From: Kitasatospora sp. A2-31
GTDB lineage: Bacteria > Actinomycetota > Actinomycetes > Streptomycetales > Streptomycetaceae
Reading direction: 5' to 3'
Length of the DNA stretch: 64,000 nt
Assembly: GCF_022288725.1 (NCBI RefSeq)
Contig: NZ_JAKNTA010000003.1
Span: 1-64,000, forward strand
Positions 27,536 to 35,715 of the stretch are shown here, piece after piece (positions within the stretch are counted from its first letter, which is position 1; every line of letters begins with the position of its first letter). A model generated the notes under the pieces. The model saw only the letters and a list, made by a program, of their open reading frames with translations. It did not search any database and had not been told where the DNA came from. Position numbers and translations under genes: made by a program.

Positions 27536-27807
27536 ACCTCGACGGGTTGCATCGGCGACTCCTCGCCGATCTGCTGGCCATCGGCGGTAACTACCCGCTG
27601 GTTCTGGCTGGCGGCTACGCGGTCCAGTCACACGGCCTGGTCGAACGACTCAGCCGTGACCTGGATGTCGCGACCGAAAATCCGGAGCGGATGGAAGACA
27701 TCGCCTCGGCGGTTCGAGCCGGGCTGACCCAGCGCGGCTGGCAGGTCCACGAGTTGGAGACCGACCCATTGCAAGCCCGCTTGATGGTCATTGACGTGCT
27801 TCGGTGA
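27532..27807 (+). pseudogene. Truncated AbiEii/AbiGii-like nucleotidyltransferase
   Basis: Only the N-terminal 85-90 residues remain. VNLDGLHRRLLADLLAIGGNYPLVLAGGYAVQSHGLVERLSRDLDVATEN contains the nucleotidyltransferase motif (LAGGYAVQSHG ... SRDLDVA) of AbiEii-type toxins, including the acidic SRDLDVAT metal-binding pair. Family members continue for about 150 more residues with a further acidic strand and helical domain. Here the frame runs out at VIDVLR-stop because it is joined near 27796 to the 3' end of a trypsin-like protease gene. GTG overlaps the upstream stop. Loss of the C-terminal part should inactivate it. Confidence 0.8.
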
Positions 27808-27979
27808 CTCCGGGGGGCCCCAGATCCAGAAGGGCAGGGGCGGACGGTGGGAACTCGTCGGCACCACGTCGGGCCCCGGCGCTCCGGGCCTGGCCTCCTG
27901 TGCCGCCGGACCAGGCCTCTACAGCAGTGTGCCCGCCTACGCAGCCTGGATCCGGCAGACGATCCGCGGAAACAGCTGA
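27792..27979 (+). pseudogene. 3' fragment of a trypsin-like serine protease gene
   Basis: In the frame that ends at 27979 the sequence reads CFGDSGGPQIQKG ... ELVGTTSGPGAP ... GLYSSVPAYAAWIRQTI. GDSGGP holds the catalytic serine of S1 proteases, and Y-x-x-V-x-x-Y-x-x-W-I is the characteristic end of a trypsin fold. The first 150-200 residues, including His and Asp of the triad and the signal peptide, are absent. The fragment overlaps the end of the truncated AbiEii gene in another frame, so the two were joined by a deletion or recombination event. Confidence 0.85.
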
Positions 27980-28073
27980 CCCGAGGCGTACTCCGCGTTG
28001 CATACGTCATCCTGGTGCCCCCGGCCCGGCTTGGGCAGGGCGTAGACGTCCTCTTACGCGGCGAGGTGCTCCC

Positions 28074-30494
28074 ATCAGTACGAAGAACGGATCGGCACTG
28101 GCCGCATGGCTGCGCGGTCTGGACGCGGCCGGGTTGGAACGGATCCTGGCGGCGCGCCCGGACAGCGTGGCGGCTCCGGAACCACGGTCGGTCGGCGAAC
28201 TGGCGGACCGCCTCCAACGCCCCGCGTCCGTGGCGCTGGCCCTGCCCCGACTCGCGCTGCCGTGCCTGCAGGTGGCGGAGGCCGTCGCCGCGCTGCCGGG
28301 CGTGTCACGGGACGAGCTGGCGAGCCTCCTGGACGCGACGCACGGTGACCGCGCCCACGGACTGGATGCCGTCCTGGAAGCGCTGGCCGACCGCGCCCTG
28401 GTGTGGCCTTCCGGCGATGGTCGGCTGCACATGGCGGCGGCGCTGCGGGGCGCGTGGGGATCCCCCCTGGGGCTCGACATGCCGCTCGTGCGACTGCTCG
28501 CGGGTTCGTCCTCCGACGAGCTGGGCCGGATGTTGGCGAACCTCGGGATCAAACCCGCCGCCAACAGGAAGGAGGCGCGGCTGGCGGCGCTGGTCGACCA
28601 TCACAGCGATCCGGCCCGGGTGGCCGCGCTGGTGGCCAAGGCGCCGGCACCCGCCCGGAAGCTCCTCGCACGACGAGCGCACGAGGCTCCGGAGCGACCG
28701 GACTTCATCATGTTCGGGACACAGCAGACCGCCTCCGGGGCCGGCGAACAGTGGGCGCTGGAGCGGGGGTTGCTGATCCGAGACCGCCACCGCTACGGGC
28801 CCGCCCGTATGCCCGCGGAGGTGGCACTCGCCCTGCGCGGCCCCGAGTGGTACGCCCCGTTCACGCCCGTCCCGCCCGCCGTGCGGTCGGTGCCCGCCAC
28901 CGTCCCGGACGTCGAGCAGGAAGCCGCAGCCGCCTTGATGGCGTTCGCCGCCCATGCCGTGTCCGTCCTCGGGGTGTGCGCCGCCGCGCCACCGATCCGG
29001 CTCAAGGCCGGCGGGGTCGGCGCCCGTGAACTGTCCCGGATCGGCAAAGCGGCGCAGTGCGAGGAGATCCCGGTACGCCTCGTACTGGAGGCGGCGAGCG
29101 CGGCCGGGCTGCTGGCCCCGGACGGCGACCGGGTCGCGGCGACCGCGTCCTACGACACCTGGACCGAGCAGCAACCGGCCGACCAACTCGCCGTGCTGCT
29201 CCGGGCGTGGTGGTCCCTCCCACTGACCCCGGGCGGGAACCGCGACGAGGACGGGAGGGCGCTGCCGGCGCTCGCCGGGGCACCGTCCTGCAGCGGCTGC
29301 GTACAGGCCCGGCACGGACTGCTCAGCGCCGCGTCGCAGCTCCCCGCCGGGGAAGGCGCGGCGGACCCGGCGGATCTGGGGGCGCTCCTCGTGTGGCTCC
29401 GCCCACTCGCCGACGAACTCCCCCAGGATGCAACGCCGTTCGCCACCCTGATCCGGGAGGCGGAACTGCTCGGAGCGCTCGCCCTCGGAGCCGTGTCCCC
29501 GATCGGGGCCGCCCTGCTCGCCGAGGACGCCGAAGCCCTCGCCGAGGCCTGTCGACGACTGCTGCCCGCCGCCAGCGGGACCGCCCGCTTCGGCAGCGAT
29601 CTCACCGCCGTGGTCGCCGGCACGCCGTCGGCGCACCTCCTCGCGCTGCTGGGCTCCGTCGCGGACCGGGAGAGCGCCGGCGCGGCATCCGTATGGCGGT
29701 TCAGCCCCCGAAGCGTCCGCCGGGCCCTCGACGCCGGCCTCAGCCCCGAGGCCCTCGCGGCCGATCTGGCCGCCGTGGCCGTCGAGCCGCTCCCCCAGCC
29801 CCTCACGTACCTGATCCACGACACCGCGCGCGGCCACGGGCGGGTGCGCGTCGTCTCAGCGGCCTGTGTGGTCCACGGCGCGGAGCCCGCCCTCCTGGCC
29901 GAACTGGCGGCGCACCGCAAGCTCACCCAGCTCGGCCTCCGGCTGCTGGCGCCGACAGTACTGATCAGCCGGGCCCCTCTGGACAAGACCCTCGCAGCGC
30001 TGCGCTCCGCGGGCTACGCCCCGGTCGCCGAGAAGCCCGACGGCTCCGTCCGCATCGAGCGGGCCCCACAGCACCGCGCCCCACGTCCGGTCCCGCCCCC
30101 GCGCCGCTCGGGCGACAGGCGGCCGGCGGACACCGGCGCGGCAGGCATCGGCACTGCCGCCGAGCTGAGCGCGCTCGCCGACCGGCTGCGGGCCGCCCCG
30201 CACGACAGGCCGGAACCCGACCCCGAGAACGGTCGCCCCTACGACAGCGACACCGAGGAGATCATCGCCGGGTACGCGCGCAACCTGTCCTTCACCGACG
30301 TCCGCCAGCTGGCCCACGCCGTCGACCGGGGGCGGCCGATCACCGTCGAGTACGTCGCCACCTCGGGCAGCACGACCGTCCGCACCCTCAGCCGACTCGA
30401 ACTCGACGCGCCGTACCTCCATGCCTGGTGCCATCTCCGGGACGACGAGCGCATGTTCACCCTCTCCCGCATCCACGGCGTGATGCCCGGGTAG
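28074..30494 (+). CDS. Helicase-associated (XPB-like) protein with C-terminal WYL-like domain
   Basis: About 806 residues. The N-terminus (STKNGSALAAWLRGLDAAGLERILAARPD) matches a streptomycete family of helicase-associated proteins without ATPase motifs. The C-terminal third holds VEPLPQPLTYLIHDTARGHGRVRV and TVLISRAPLDKTLAALRSAGYAPV, like the helicase C-terminal-associated domain. A WYL-like end follows (FTDVRQLAHAVDRGRPITVEYVATSGSTTVRTLSRLELDAPYLHAWCHLRDDERMFTLSRI). No Walker motifs are seen, so DNA binding or regulation is more likely than helicase activity. No ATG/GTG/TTG lies at the conserved start: the expected codon is ATC (28074), 6 bp after GAGGTG. The open frame itself extends back to a GTG at 27804 through the degraded protease region. 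Confidence 0.75.
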   Translation: MSTKNGSALAAWLRGLDAAGLERILAARPDSVAAPEPRSVGELADRLQRPASVALALPRLALPCLQVAEAVAALPGVSRDELASLLDATHGDRAHGLDAVLEALADRALVWPSGDGRLHMAAALRGAWGSPLGLDMPLVRLLAGSSSDELGRMLANLGIKPAANRKEARLAALVDHHSDPARVAALVAKAPAPARKLLARRAHEAPERPDFIMFGTQQTASGAGEQWALERGLLIRDRHRYGPARMPAEVALALRGPEWYAPFTPVPPAVRSVPATVPDVEQEAAAALMAFAAHAVSVLGVCAAAPPIRLKAGGVGARELSRIGKAAQCEEIPVRLVLEAASAAGLLAPDGDRVAATASYDTWTEQQPADQLAVLLRAWWSLPLTPGGNRDEDGRALPALAGAPSCSGCVQARHGLLSAASQLPAGEGAADPADLGALLVWLRPLADELPQDATPFATLIREAELLGALALGAVSPIGAALLAEDAEALAEACRRLLPAASGTARFGSDLTAVVAGTPSAHLLALLGSVADRESAGAASVWRFSPRSVRRALDAGLSPEALAADLAAVAVEPLPQPLTYLIHDTARGHGRVRVVSAACVVHGAEPALLAELAAHRKLTQLGLRLLAPTVLISRAPLDKTLAALRSAGYAPVAEKPDGSVRIERAPQHRAPRPVPPPRRSGDRRPADTGAAGIGTAAELSALADRLRAAPHDRPEPDPENGRPYDSDTEEIIAGYARNLSFTDVRQLAHAVDRGRPITVEYVATSGSTTVRTLSRLELDAPYLHAWCHLRDDERMFTLSRIHGVMPG

Positions 30495-30575
30495 CGGGGT
30501 GACACGGGCGGACTCACAGGCCCCGCGGGGACTCCGGCGGCTCGACGAGCGTGCGGAACGTCACCGCGGGCCGTT

Positions 30576-30989
30576 TCACTCCGCGTAGGGCTGATCGGCG
30601 CCCTGGGCGCTGTAGCCGAGGCTCCAGACGTAGCCGTCCGGGTCGGCGAAGGTGCCGCCGTACCCGCCCCACGGCAGGGCGCCGGCAGGCTTGAGGATCG
30701 TGGCGCCGGCCTTCGCGGCCTCCGCCATCACCTCGTCGACCCGGGACTCGCTGCGGACGACGTAGGTGAGGACCAGCCCGCTGAAGCCGCTGCCGTCCGC
30801 GCTCGTTCCCACCTGGTCGGCAAGGCCCTCCCGGTTGTAGAGGCCGACGGGCGAGGCGCCGTCCGATTCGAAGAACACCGAGATGCCGAAGTCGCTCCCG
30901 ACCTTCCAGCCGAGCCCCTCGGTGTAGAACCGCTTGGCGGCCTCCAGGTCCCGGACGCCCAGCAGGATCGAGCTCACGTGCGCCTTCAT
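30576..30989 (-). CDS. VOC (glyoxalase-fold) family protein
   Basis: 137 residues. One VOC domain: ISSILLGV-like start (HVSSILLGVRDLEAAKRFYTEGLGWKVGSDFG), ISVFFESDGASPVGLYNREGLAD, a central swap strand and the closing GGYGGTFADPDGYVWSLGYS. These are small dioxygenase/lyase/antibiotic-binding-fold proteins; the substrate cannot be named. ATG at 30989 with GGAGAAACGAC upstream. It lies downstream of a second, two-domain VOC gene on the same strand (98-bp gap) and is part of the AraC-linked VOC cluster. Confidence 0.9.
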   Translation of the reverse strand: MKAHVSSILLGVRDLEAAKRFYTEGLGWKVGSDFGISVFFESDGASPVGLYNREGLADQVGTSADGSGFSGLVLTYVVRSESRVDEVMAEAAKAGATILKPAGALPWGGYGGTFADPDGYVWSLGYSAQGADQPYAE

Positions 30990-31086
30990 GTCGTTTCTCC
31001 GTTCGTTCGAAGCGTGGGTACTGCATGAACCGTCAAGTCCGGACGGTGGCGACGCCCGCAGGCGTCGGGACGGCAAGGGGGGCGGG

Positions 31087-31731
31087 CTACGCGGCGGCCT
31101 CCCAGGCGAAGCCGTCCGGGTCGGTGAAGGTCTCGGTGGTGCTGCCGAGGGCGATGCGGTGCGAGCCGGTGCCGTCGACGGGGACGCCGAGGTCCTTGGC
31201 CAGGGCCCGCCGCTTGTACAGCGCCAGCTTGACGGGGCTGGCGGTGCCGGGGGTGAACTCCGCGTACTTGCCGCCGAAGCTCTTGGCCACGGTCAGGCCC
31301 CGGCCGACGTAGAACTGCTTGGTGGCCTTGACGTCCTCGACGCCGAGCAGCAGGACCAGGTCGTCGAACTCCCGGGTGGCGGGGCCGGTGTCCTTCTTCG
31401 CCGAGGTCGCGATCTTCCAGATCGTCCCGTCCGGGGCCTGGACGACGCCGCTGTAGCCCCACAGCGACTTCGCGGCGGGCTTCAGCACCGTGGCGCCCGC
31501 CTCCACCGCTGCGGTGACGAAGCCGTCGACGGTCGCCGGCCCGGACACCGTCAGCGCCAGGGTGAAGCCGCGGAACCCGGTGGAGTGCCCCTGCGACGCC
31601 CGCAGGCGGATGTGGCCGTCCACGCCGAAGGCGGTGTAGAAGCGGCGGGCGGCGTCGGGGTCGGCCACCTCGAGGGTGACGGACGCGATGGACGTGGTGG
31701 CTGCGGTGGAAGCGGTGGTTGCCATGACCAT
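31087..31731 (-). CDS. Two-domain VOC family protein
   Basis: 214 residues with two VOC modules: IASVTLEVADPDAARRFYTAFGV (about 15-37) to YSGVVQAPDGTIWKIATS, and DLVLLLGVEDVKATKQFYVGRGL (about 120) to TETFTDPDGFAWEAAA. Its ATG shares one base with the TGA of the AraC-family gene upstream (TGATG), so the regulator and this protein are translationally coupled. A second ATG two codons later is possible. Such AraC-VOC pairs usually respond to an electrophilic or aromatic ligand, but none can be assigned here. Confidence 0.9.
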   Translation of the reverse strand: MVMATTASTAATTSIASVTLEVADPDAARRFYTAFGVDGHIRLRASQGHSTGFRGFTLALTVSGPATVDGFVTAAVEAGATVLKPAAKSLWGYSGVVQAPDGTIWKIATSAKKDTGPATREFDDLVLLLGVEDVKATKQFYVGRGLTVAKSFGGKYAEFTPGTASPVKLALYKRRALAKDLGVPVDGTGSHRIALGSTTETFTDPDGFAWEAAA

Positions 31732-32285
31732 CACGCTAGGGGCTGCCCTGCGGCCGGGGCTTCTCGATTCCTGACCGGTCGTGCGACCTGCTTCGCGACG
31801 CACGCCGGCATCCCCTCCACCATGATCGTCGGGCCCGCCGCAGCGCCCGTCCCCGAGGCGTCGGGCTCCACGGCCGCCGCAGCGCCCGTCCCCGAGACAT
31901 CGGGGTCCCCGGCCGCCGCAGCGGCCGCCTGGCGCCGGAAGGCCCCGGGCGGCATGCCGACCAGTTCGGTGAAGCGGGTGGTGAAGGTGCCCAGCGACGC
32001 GCAGCCGACCGCGAAGCAGACCTCGGTGACGCTGAGGTCGCCGCGCCGCAGCAGCGCGGCCGCCCGCTCGATACGACGCGTCATCAGGTACGAGTACGGC
32101 GACTCGCCGTAGGCCGCCCGGAACTGCCGGCTCAGGTGCCCGGCGGACATGTGCGCGTCGCGGGCGAGCGCCTCCACGTTCAGCGGCTGCGCGTACTCCC
32201 GGTCGATCCGGTCGCGGACGCGACGCAGGCGCGCGAGATCGTCCAGGCGCTGTGCCTGTGCACGGCGCCATTCAGGCCTGCCCAT
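31731..32285 (-). CDS. AraC-type regulator, DNA-binding domain near N-terminus
   Basis: 184 residues. The two AraC helix-turn-helix motifs are in the first 120 residues: RVRDRIDREYAQPLNVEALARDAHMSAGHLSRQFRAAYGESPYSYLMTRRIERAAALL and SVTEVCFAVGCASLGTFTTRFTELVGMPPGAFRR. No ligand domain precedes them. The remaining 60 residues carry an internal repeat (GDPDVSGTGAAA / EPDASGTGAAA) and end QVARPVRNREAP. GGGGAGGG is 6 bp before the ATG. It leads an operon with a two-domain VOC gene, and another VOC gene lies 156 bp upstream on the same strand. It probably regulates the VOC genes. Confidence 0.92.
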   Translation of the reverse strand: MGRPEWRRAQAQRLDDLARLRRVRDRIDREYAQPLNVEALARDAHMSAGHLSRQFRAAYGESPYSYLMTRRIERAAALLRRGDLSVTEVCFAVGCASLGTFTTRFTELVGMPPGAFRRQAAAAAAGDPDVSGTGAAAAVEPDASGTGAAAGPTIMVEGMPACVAKQVARPVRNREAPAAGQPLA

Positions 32286-32441
32286 GAGAACCCTCCCCGT
32301 TCGTCGTTGGTCTTGCCGTCCCGTGGACGTCCACGGGCGCCCGGGGTCGCCGCCGCGGCGGGAACCCCGGGCGCCCGGCCGTGTCCGGGCGCGCGGCCGG
32401 CTCGGCGAAGCCCCGGCACGGCCGTACCGGGAGCCGCAGGC

Positions 32442-32852
32442 TCAGCGCCGTTCCTGGATGCGGACCAGGTTGCCCGCAGGGTCCCGGAAGGCGCAGTCGC
32501 GGACGCCGTACGGCTGCTCGGTCGGCTCCTGGACGACCTCGGCGTCACCGGCCTGCACCTTCTCGAACGTGGCGTCGAGATCCGAGGTCGCCAGCAGGAT
32601 CCAGCCGTACGTGCCCTTCGCCATCATCTCGGTGATCGTGCGCCGCTCGTCCTCGGTGATGCCGGGATCGGCGGCCGGCGGCGCCAGCAGGATCGACGTG
32701 CCGGGCTGACCGGCCGGGCCGACCGTGATCCAGCGCATCCGGCCCTGTCCCACGTCGCTGCGGACCTCGAAGCCGAGGACGTCGCGGTAGAAGGCGAGCG
32801 ACGCGTCCGGGTCGTCGTGCGGGAGGGCAGTCGTGTGAATGGTGATGTCCAT
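32442..32852 (-). CDS. VOC (glyoxalase-fold) family protein
   Basis: 136 residues. One VOC domain: MDITIHTTALPHDDPDASLAFYRDVLGFEVRSDVGQGRMRWITVGPAGQPGTSILL, then ATFEKVQAGDAEVVQEPTEQPYGVRDCAFRDPAGNLVRIQER. The closing FRDPAGNLVRI is the typical last strand with its metal-ligand Glu replaced in part, so activity is uncertain. The ATG at 32852 is best; the long upstream frame has no domain. It is separated from the AraC gene by 156 bp on the same strand and is the third VOC gene in 2.3 kb. Confidence 0.9.
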   Translation of the reverse strand: MDITIHTTALPHDDPDASLAFYRDVLGFEVRSDVGQGRMRWITVGPAGQPGTSILLAPPAADPGITEDERRTITEMMAKGTYGWILLATSDLDATFEKVQAGDAEVVQEPTEQPYGVRDCAFRDPAGNLVRIQERR

Positions 32853-33070
32853 GGTGGGCAGGCTAGGCGCGGTCGGTCGGCGGCGCTTCTCGATTCCTGC
32901 TCGATGTGGACCGGTCGGGACGATCCCAGGGCTTGCACCCGGGGCGTTCGCCTTCCCCCACAGCACATCCGATGCTCCGTCAGCGCCCTTCCGCGGCCGG
33001 AAGGCGTCCCGCCCGTGGAGGCGGCCGGCAGGCGTCCCGCCCGGGGAGGCGGGCGGGACGGCCGGGACGG

Positions 33071-34174
33071 TCAGCTGCTCAGGGCGGGGGTGTCCTTGAT
33101 GCGGTCGACGATCGCACGGGTCATGACGGCGTGGGTGAACACCACGGTGCCGGGCTTGATCAGGCCCTGCTCGCCGGAGCTGCCCTCGACCTGGACGGTG
33201 CGCTCGCCGAGGAACGCGAGCGTGGTGTTGTCGAAGATCCACTCGGTGCGCTGACCGGAGGTGGAGTCCAGGCGGGCGACCGCGACCCCGTGCCGGCCGG
33301 CGGCGTCCACCGCGTCGTCCACCATGACCACACCGGGGATCTTCGCCGCGGCCTTGTAGAGCGCCACTGTGAGGGCGGCCGGCGGGTAGCTCTCGCGCAG
33401 CAGGTCGCCGATGGTGGTGAACGCCTCCTGATCGGGGGTGCGGCCCTGGCCCCGGGTCTCCGTGTAGATCTTCTGCAGCAGCGCGTCGGGGTCGGTGGGC
33501 AGGGCCGCGAGGTAGTCGTACGTCGGCGCGTTGAGCGTCGCGGTCGGCTTCTGGCCGGTCTCGGTGAGCCCGGCCAGGGTGACGCCCTCGGGGCCGGTGG
33601 CACCGGGCTCGATCAGCCAGCCCTTGGTGCCGTCCGGGGACTTCCAGGTCTGGCGCAGGTGCAGCTCGTCACCGGCCAGGCTGCTCCTGCCGTTGACCGT
33701 CCGCACGTGGGTGCCGGCCGACTTGCTCCCGACGTAGATGAACTGGTCTGCGCGCACCGCCGGGGCCGGGGTGCCGGCGGCGGCCACCGAGATGCGGTCC
33801 AGCAGCTGCGCGGCGCCCTTGGGGTCGACGGTCCCGATCCGGGTGGTCAGCACCGGGCCGGTGGCGACGGTCTCGGCGCCGCGGTCCGTTTCCTCCTGGG
33901 TTCCGAGGAGGTTGGCTCCAGTCGCGATCGTGCCGGCCAGCACGCAGGCCGCCACGGCCAGCAGGATGGGGCGGCGCAGGAACGGGCGGCGCGGGCTCGT
34001 GCTGCGGGTGGGCCGCGCGGGGGCGGCGGTGCGGAGGTCGTCGTGGATCCGGGTCATCAGGCGCTCCTTGTGGAACTCGTGGCGGCCCGCCGGCAACTCC
34101 CGCTCCACGGCGGGCAGGAAGTGCTCGTTCTCCTCCCGCTCGACCGGGTGGGGCTGGGAAAGGTCGGCGTTCAT
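33071..34174 (-). CDS. CU044_5270 family membrane protein (ECF partner)
   Basis: 367 residues. A cytosolic N-terminus (EREENEHFLPAVERELPAGRHEFHKERLMTRIHDDLR) is followed by one membrane segment (PILLAVAACVLAGTIATGAN, about 70-90) and an extracellular domain with FIYVGSKSAGTHVRTVNG, LHLRQTWKSPDGTKGWLIEP, LPTDPDALLQKIYTETRGQG and WIFDNTTLAFLGERTVQV. This matches the CU044_5270 family, which is regularly encoded just after an ECF sigma gene. Its ATG overlaps the sigma gene's TGA by 4 bp. A role as anti-sigma or sensor is inferred from position and topology. Confidence 0.88.
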   Translation of the reverse strand: MNADLSQPHPVEREENEHFLPAVERELPAGRHEFHKERLMTRIHDDLRTAAPARPTRSTSPRRPFLRRPILLAVAACVLAGTIATGANLLGTQEETDRGAETVATGPVLTTRIGTVDPKGAAQLLDRISVAAAGTPAPAVRADQFIYVGSKSAGTHVRTVNGRSSLAGDELHLRQTWKSPDGTKGWLIEPGATGPEGVTLAGLTETGQKPTATLNAPTYDYLAALPTDPDALLQKIYTETRGQGRTPDQEAFTTIGDLLRESYPPAALTVALYKAAAKIPGVVMVDDAVDAAGRHGVAVARLDSTSGQRTEWIFDNTTLAFLGERTVQVEGSSGEQGLIKPGTVVFTHAVMTRAIVDRIKDTPALSS

Positions 34175-34794
34175 CGGGTTCCTCCCTGTGCGGGCCGGAC
34201 CGCGTTCGCGCGGTCGCCATGTGTCTGTCGTGGGCGCTCCGCGAGTTCCCGACTCCTCTTCTTCAGCTCCGCGTCGGCGAGCTTGCGCAGCTTCGTACGG
34301 GCCCGGGACAGCCTGGAACGGACGGTGCCGATCGGGACGCCCAGGACCTCCGCGGCTTCGGCGTACTCCAGGCCCTCCTGCAGGCACAGGAGGAGGACTT
34401 CGCGGTCCGGGCGCCGCAGCGCGCTCAGCTGGTTCAGGGTGACCGCGATCCGCCGCAGGTCGTCGAGCCGGCCGGCCACCTCGTCGGCGTGGTCGGGCAC
34501 GGCGGCCGGGAGTGCGGCGGCGGCTGCGGCTGCGGCCCGGTAGCGCCGATTGCTGCGGCAGTGGTTGCGGGCGAGATTGGTGGCGACGCCCAGCAGCCAC
34601 GGCCGGAGTGAGCCGCCCTCGGGATCCACCGCGGTACGCCGCCGCCAGGCCTCCATGAAGGTCGCCGACATCACGTCCTCCGCGACGGACCAGTCACCGG
34701 TCAACCGGAAGGCATGGTTGTAGACGGCTCGGGCGTAGCCGTCGAAGAGCTCCGCGAAGGCATCGGGATCCCCGGACCGCACCCGGGTTCTCAT
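34171..34794 (-). CDS. ECF sigma factor
   Basis: About 207 residues. Region 2 is DPDAFAELFDGYARAVYNHAFRLTGDWSVAEDVMSATFMEAWRR. Region 4 is LNQLSALRRPDREVLLLCLQEGLEYAEAAEVLGVPIGTVRSRLSRARTKLR, a normal recognition helix. The linker is Ala-rich. I chose the ATG at 34794, 11 bp after AGGAG; the GTG at 34806 touches AGGAG and is less likely. It is coupled by a 4-bp overlap to the CU044_5270 membrane protein, so the pair forms a sigma/partner module. Confidence 0.9.
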   Translation of the reverse strand: MRTRVRSGDPDAFAELFDGYARAVYNHAFRLTGDWSVAEDVMSATFMEAWRRRTAVDPEGGSLRPWLLGVATNLARNHCRSNRRYRAAAAAAAALPAAVPDHADEVAGRLDDLRRIAVTLNQLSALRRPDREVLLLCLQEGLEYAEAAEVLGVPIGTVRSRLSRARTKLRKLADAELKKRSRELAERPRQTHGDRANAVRPAQGGTR

Positions 34795-35105
34795 CTCTGT
34801 GGTCACTCCTGTCGGCTGTCCGGCTCCGGCGGCCGGGTTCCCGTGACGCGCGTCACATCCGCCGCGGCCGGGGGCGGGGTCCGGAGGCCCGACCGAATCC
34901 GCCGGCCACCGCCCAGCGGAGTCCGCCTCCGCGGCGCCGCGGGGCACGCCACGGCGCCGCGGTCCGACTACGCCTCGACCCGGTCGTGCCAGAGCACGAC
35001 GGCCCCGAGTCGGCGCCAGAGCACGAGGGCCCGGGGTCGGCGGCGGCGACCGACGGCCCGGGGCGTCCGCGGACGGCCCCTGCCGGCCCGCGCCGGCGCC
35101 GGGCC

Positions 35106-35549
35106 CTACGAGTTGCGGGGCAGGAGGTGGCGGGCGAGGACATCCAGGGCCGCGGTGACCTCGCCGAGCAGCCGGGGGTCCTCGGTGCCGAGCGCGGCGG
35201 CGAGGGCCGGCTCGATGCCGGCGGCGCGGACCTGGGCGACGCGCTCGGACACCTCGGCGGCCTGCCGGACCAGGACGCGGCGGCGGTCGGCGGGGTCGGC
35301 GGCCGTCACCACCGAACCGGCTTCCTTGAGGCGTGCCACGGCGGTGGAGACCTGGCTCTGCGGCAGACCGGTCCGGGCGGCGATCTCACCGACGGCGCTG
35401 TCGGGGTGAGCGGCGATGTCGCTGGCCACGATCAGGACCAGCCGGGCGCTGCCGGCGTAGCGGCCGGCCCCGCCGGGGGGCTCCGGCAGCGCCTCCTCGC
35501 CGAGCTTCATCAGGGCCCGGCCCAGCAGGAACAGCTCCACTCCGTTCAT
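35106..35549 (-). CDS. MarR family regulator
   Basis: 147 residues. A winged helix-turn-helix of the MarR type is visible: SARLVLIVASDIAAHPDSAVGEIAARTGLPQSQVSTAVARLKEAGSVVTAADPADRRRVLVRQ, where DPADRRRVLV is the wing. C-terminal dimer helices follow. The ATG at 35549 precedes a sequence (NGVELFLLGRALMKLGEEAL) that starts the dimer domain; ATG at 35561 is an alternative. It is divergent from an alpha/beta hydrolase gene, and inverted repeats in the 166-bp divergent region are likely operators. Confidence 0.9.
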   Translation of the reverse strand: MNGVELFLLGRALMKLGEEALPEPPGGAGRYAGSARLVLIVASDIAAHPDSAVGEIAARTGLPQSQVSTAVARLKEAGSVVTAADPADRRRVLVRQAAEVSERVAQVRAAGIEPALAAALGTEDPRLLGEVTAALDVLARHLLPRNS

Positions 35550-35715
35550 GGCCGGGAGCATACATCGGATTCGATTCATCGAGATCAATGGATCGCGCAG
35601 ACGCCCAGGCGGGAAGAATCCAACTCAATACATCTAGACAGATACATCTTGTTCGATGAATCATGGTGGCACCGGGCGGCGGACGGACCGCCGGCCCCGG
35701 CGAAGGGGGACCACC
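35550..35715. promoter_or_regulatory. Divergent MarR / hydrolase operator region
   Basis: AT-rich for this genome. It contains GATTCATCGA (35573-35582) and its inverted copy TCGATGAATC (35653-35662), a direct repeat of ATACATCT with AGAC between (about 35630-35650), and more ATACATC boxes near 35560. Multiple overlapping half-sites around both probable promoters fit dimeric MarR binding. Confidence 0.6.

Noticed and set aside
26977..28073. Possible integrated element at tRNA-Ser(GGA)
   Set aside because: The toxin/antitoxin and protease remnants suggest turnover, but there is no integrase and no repeat of the tRNA 3' end within the window.
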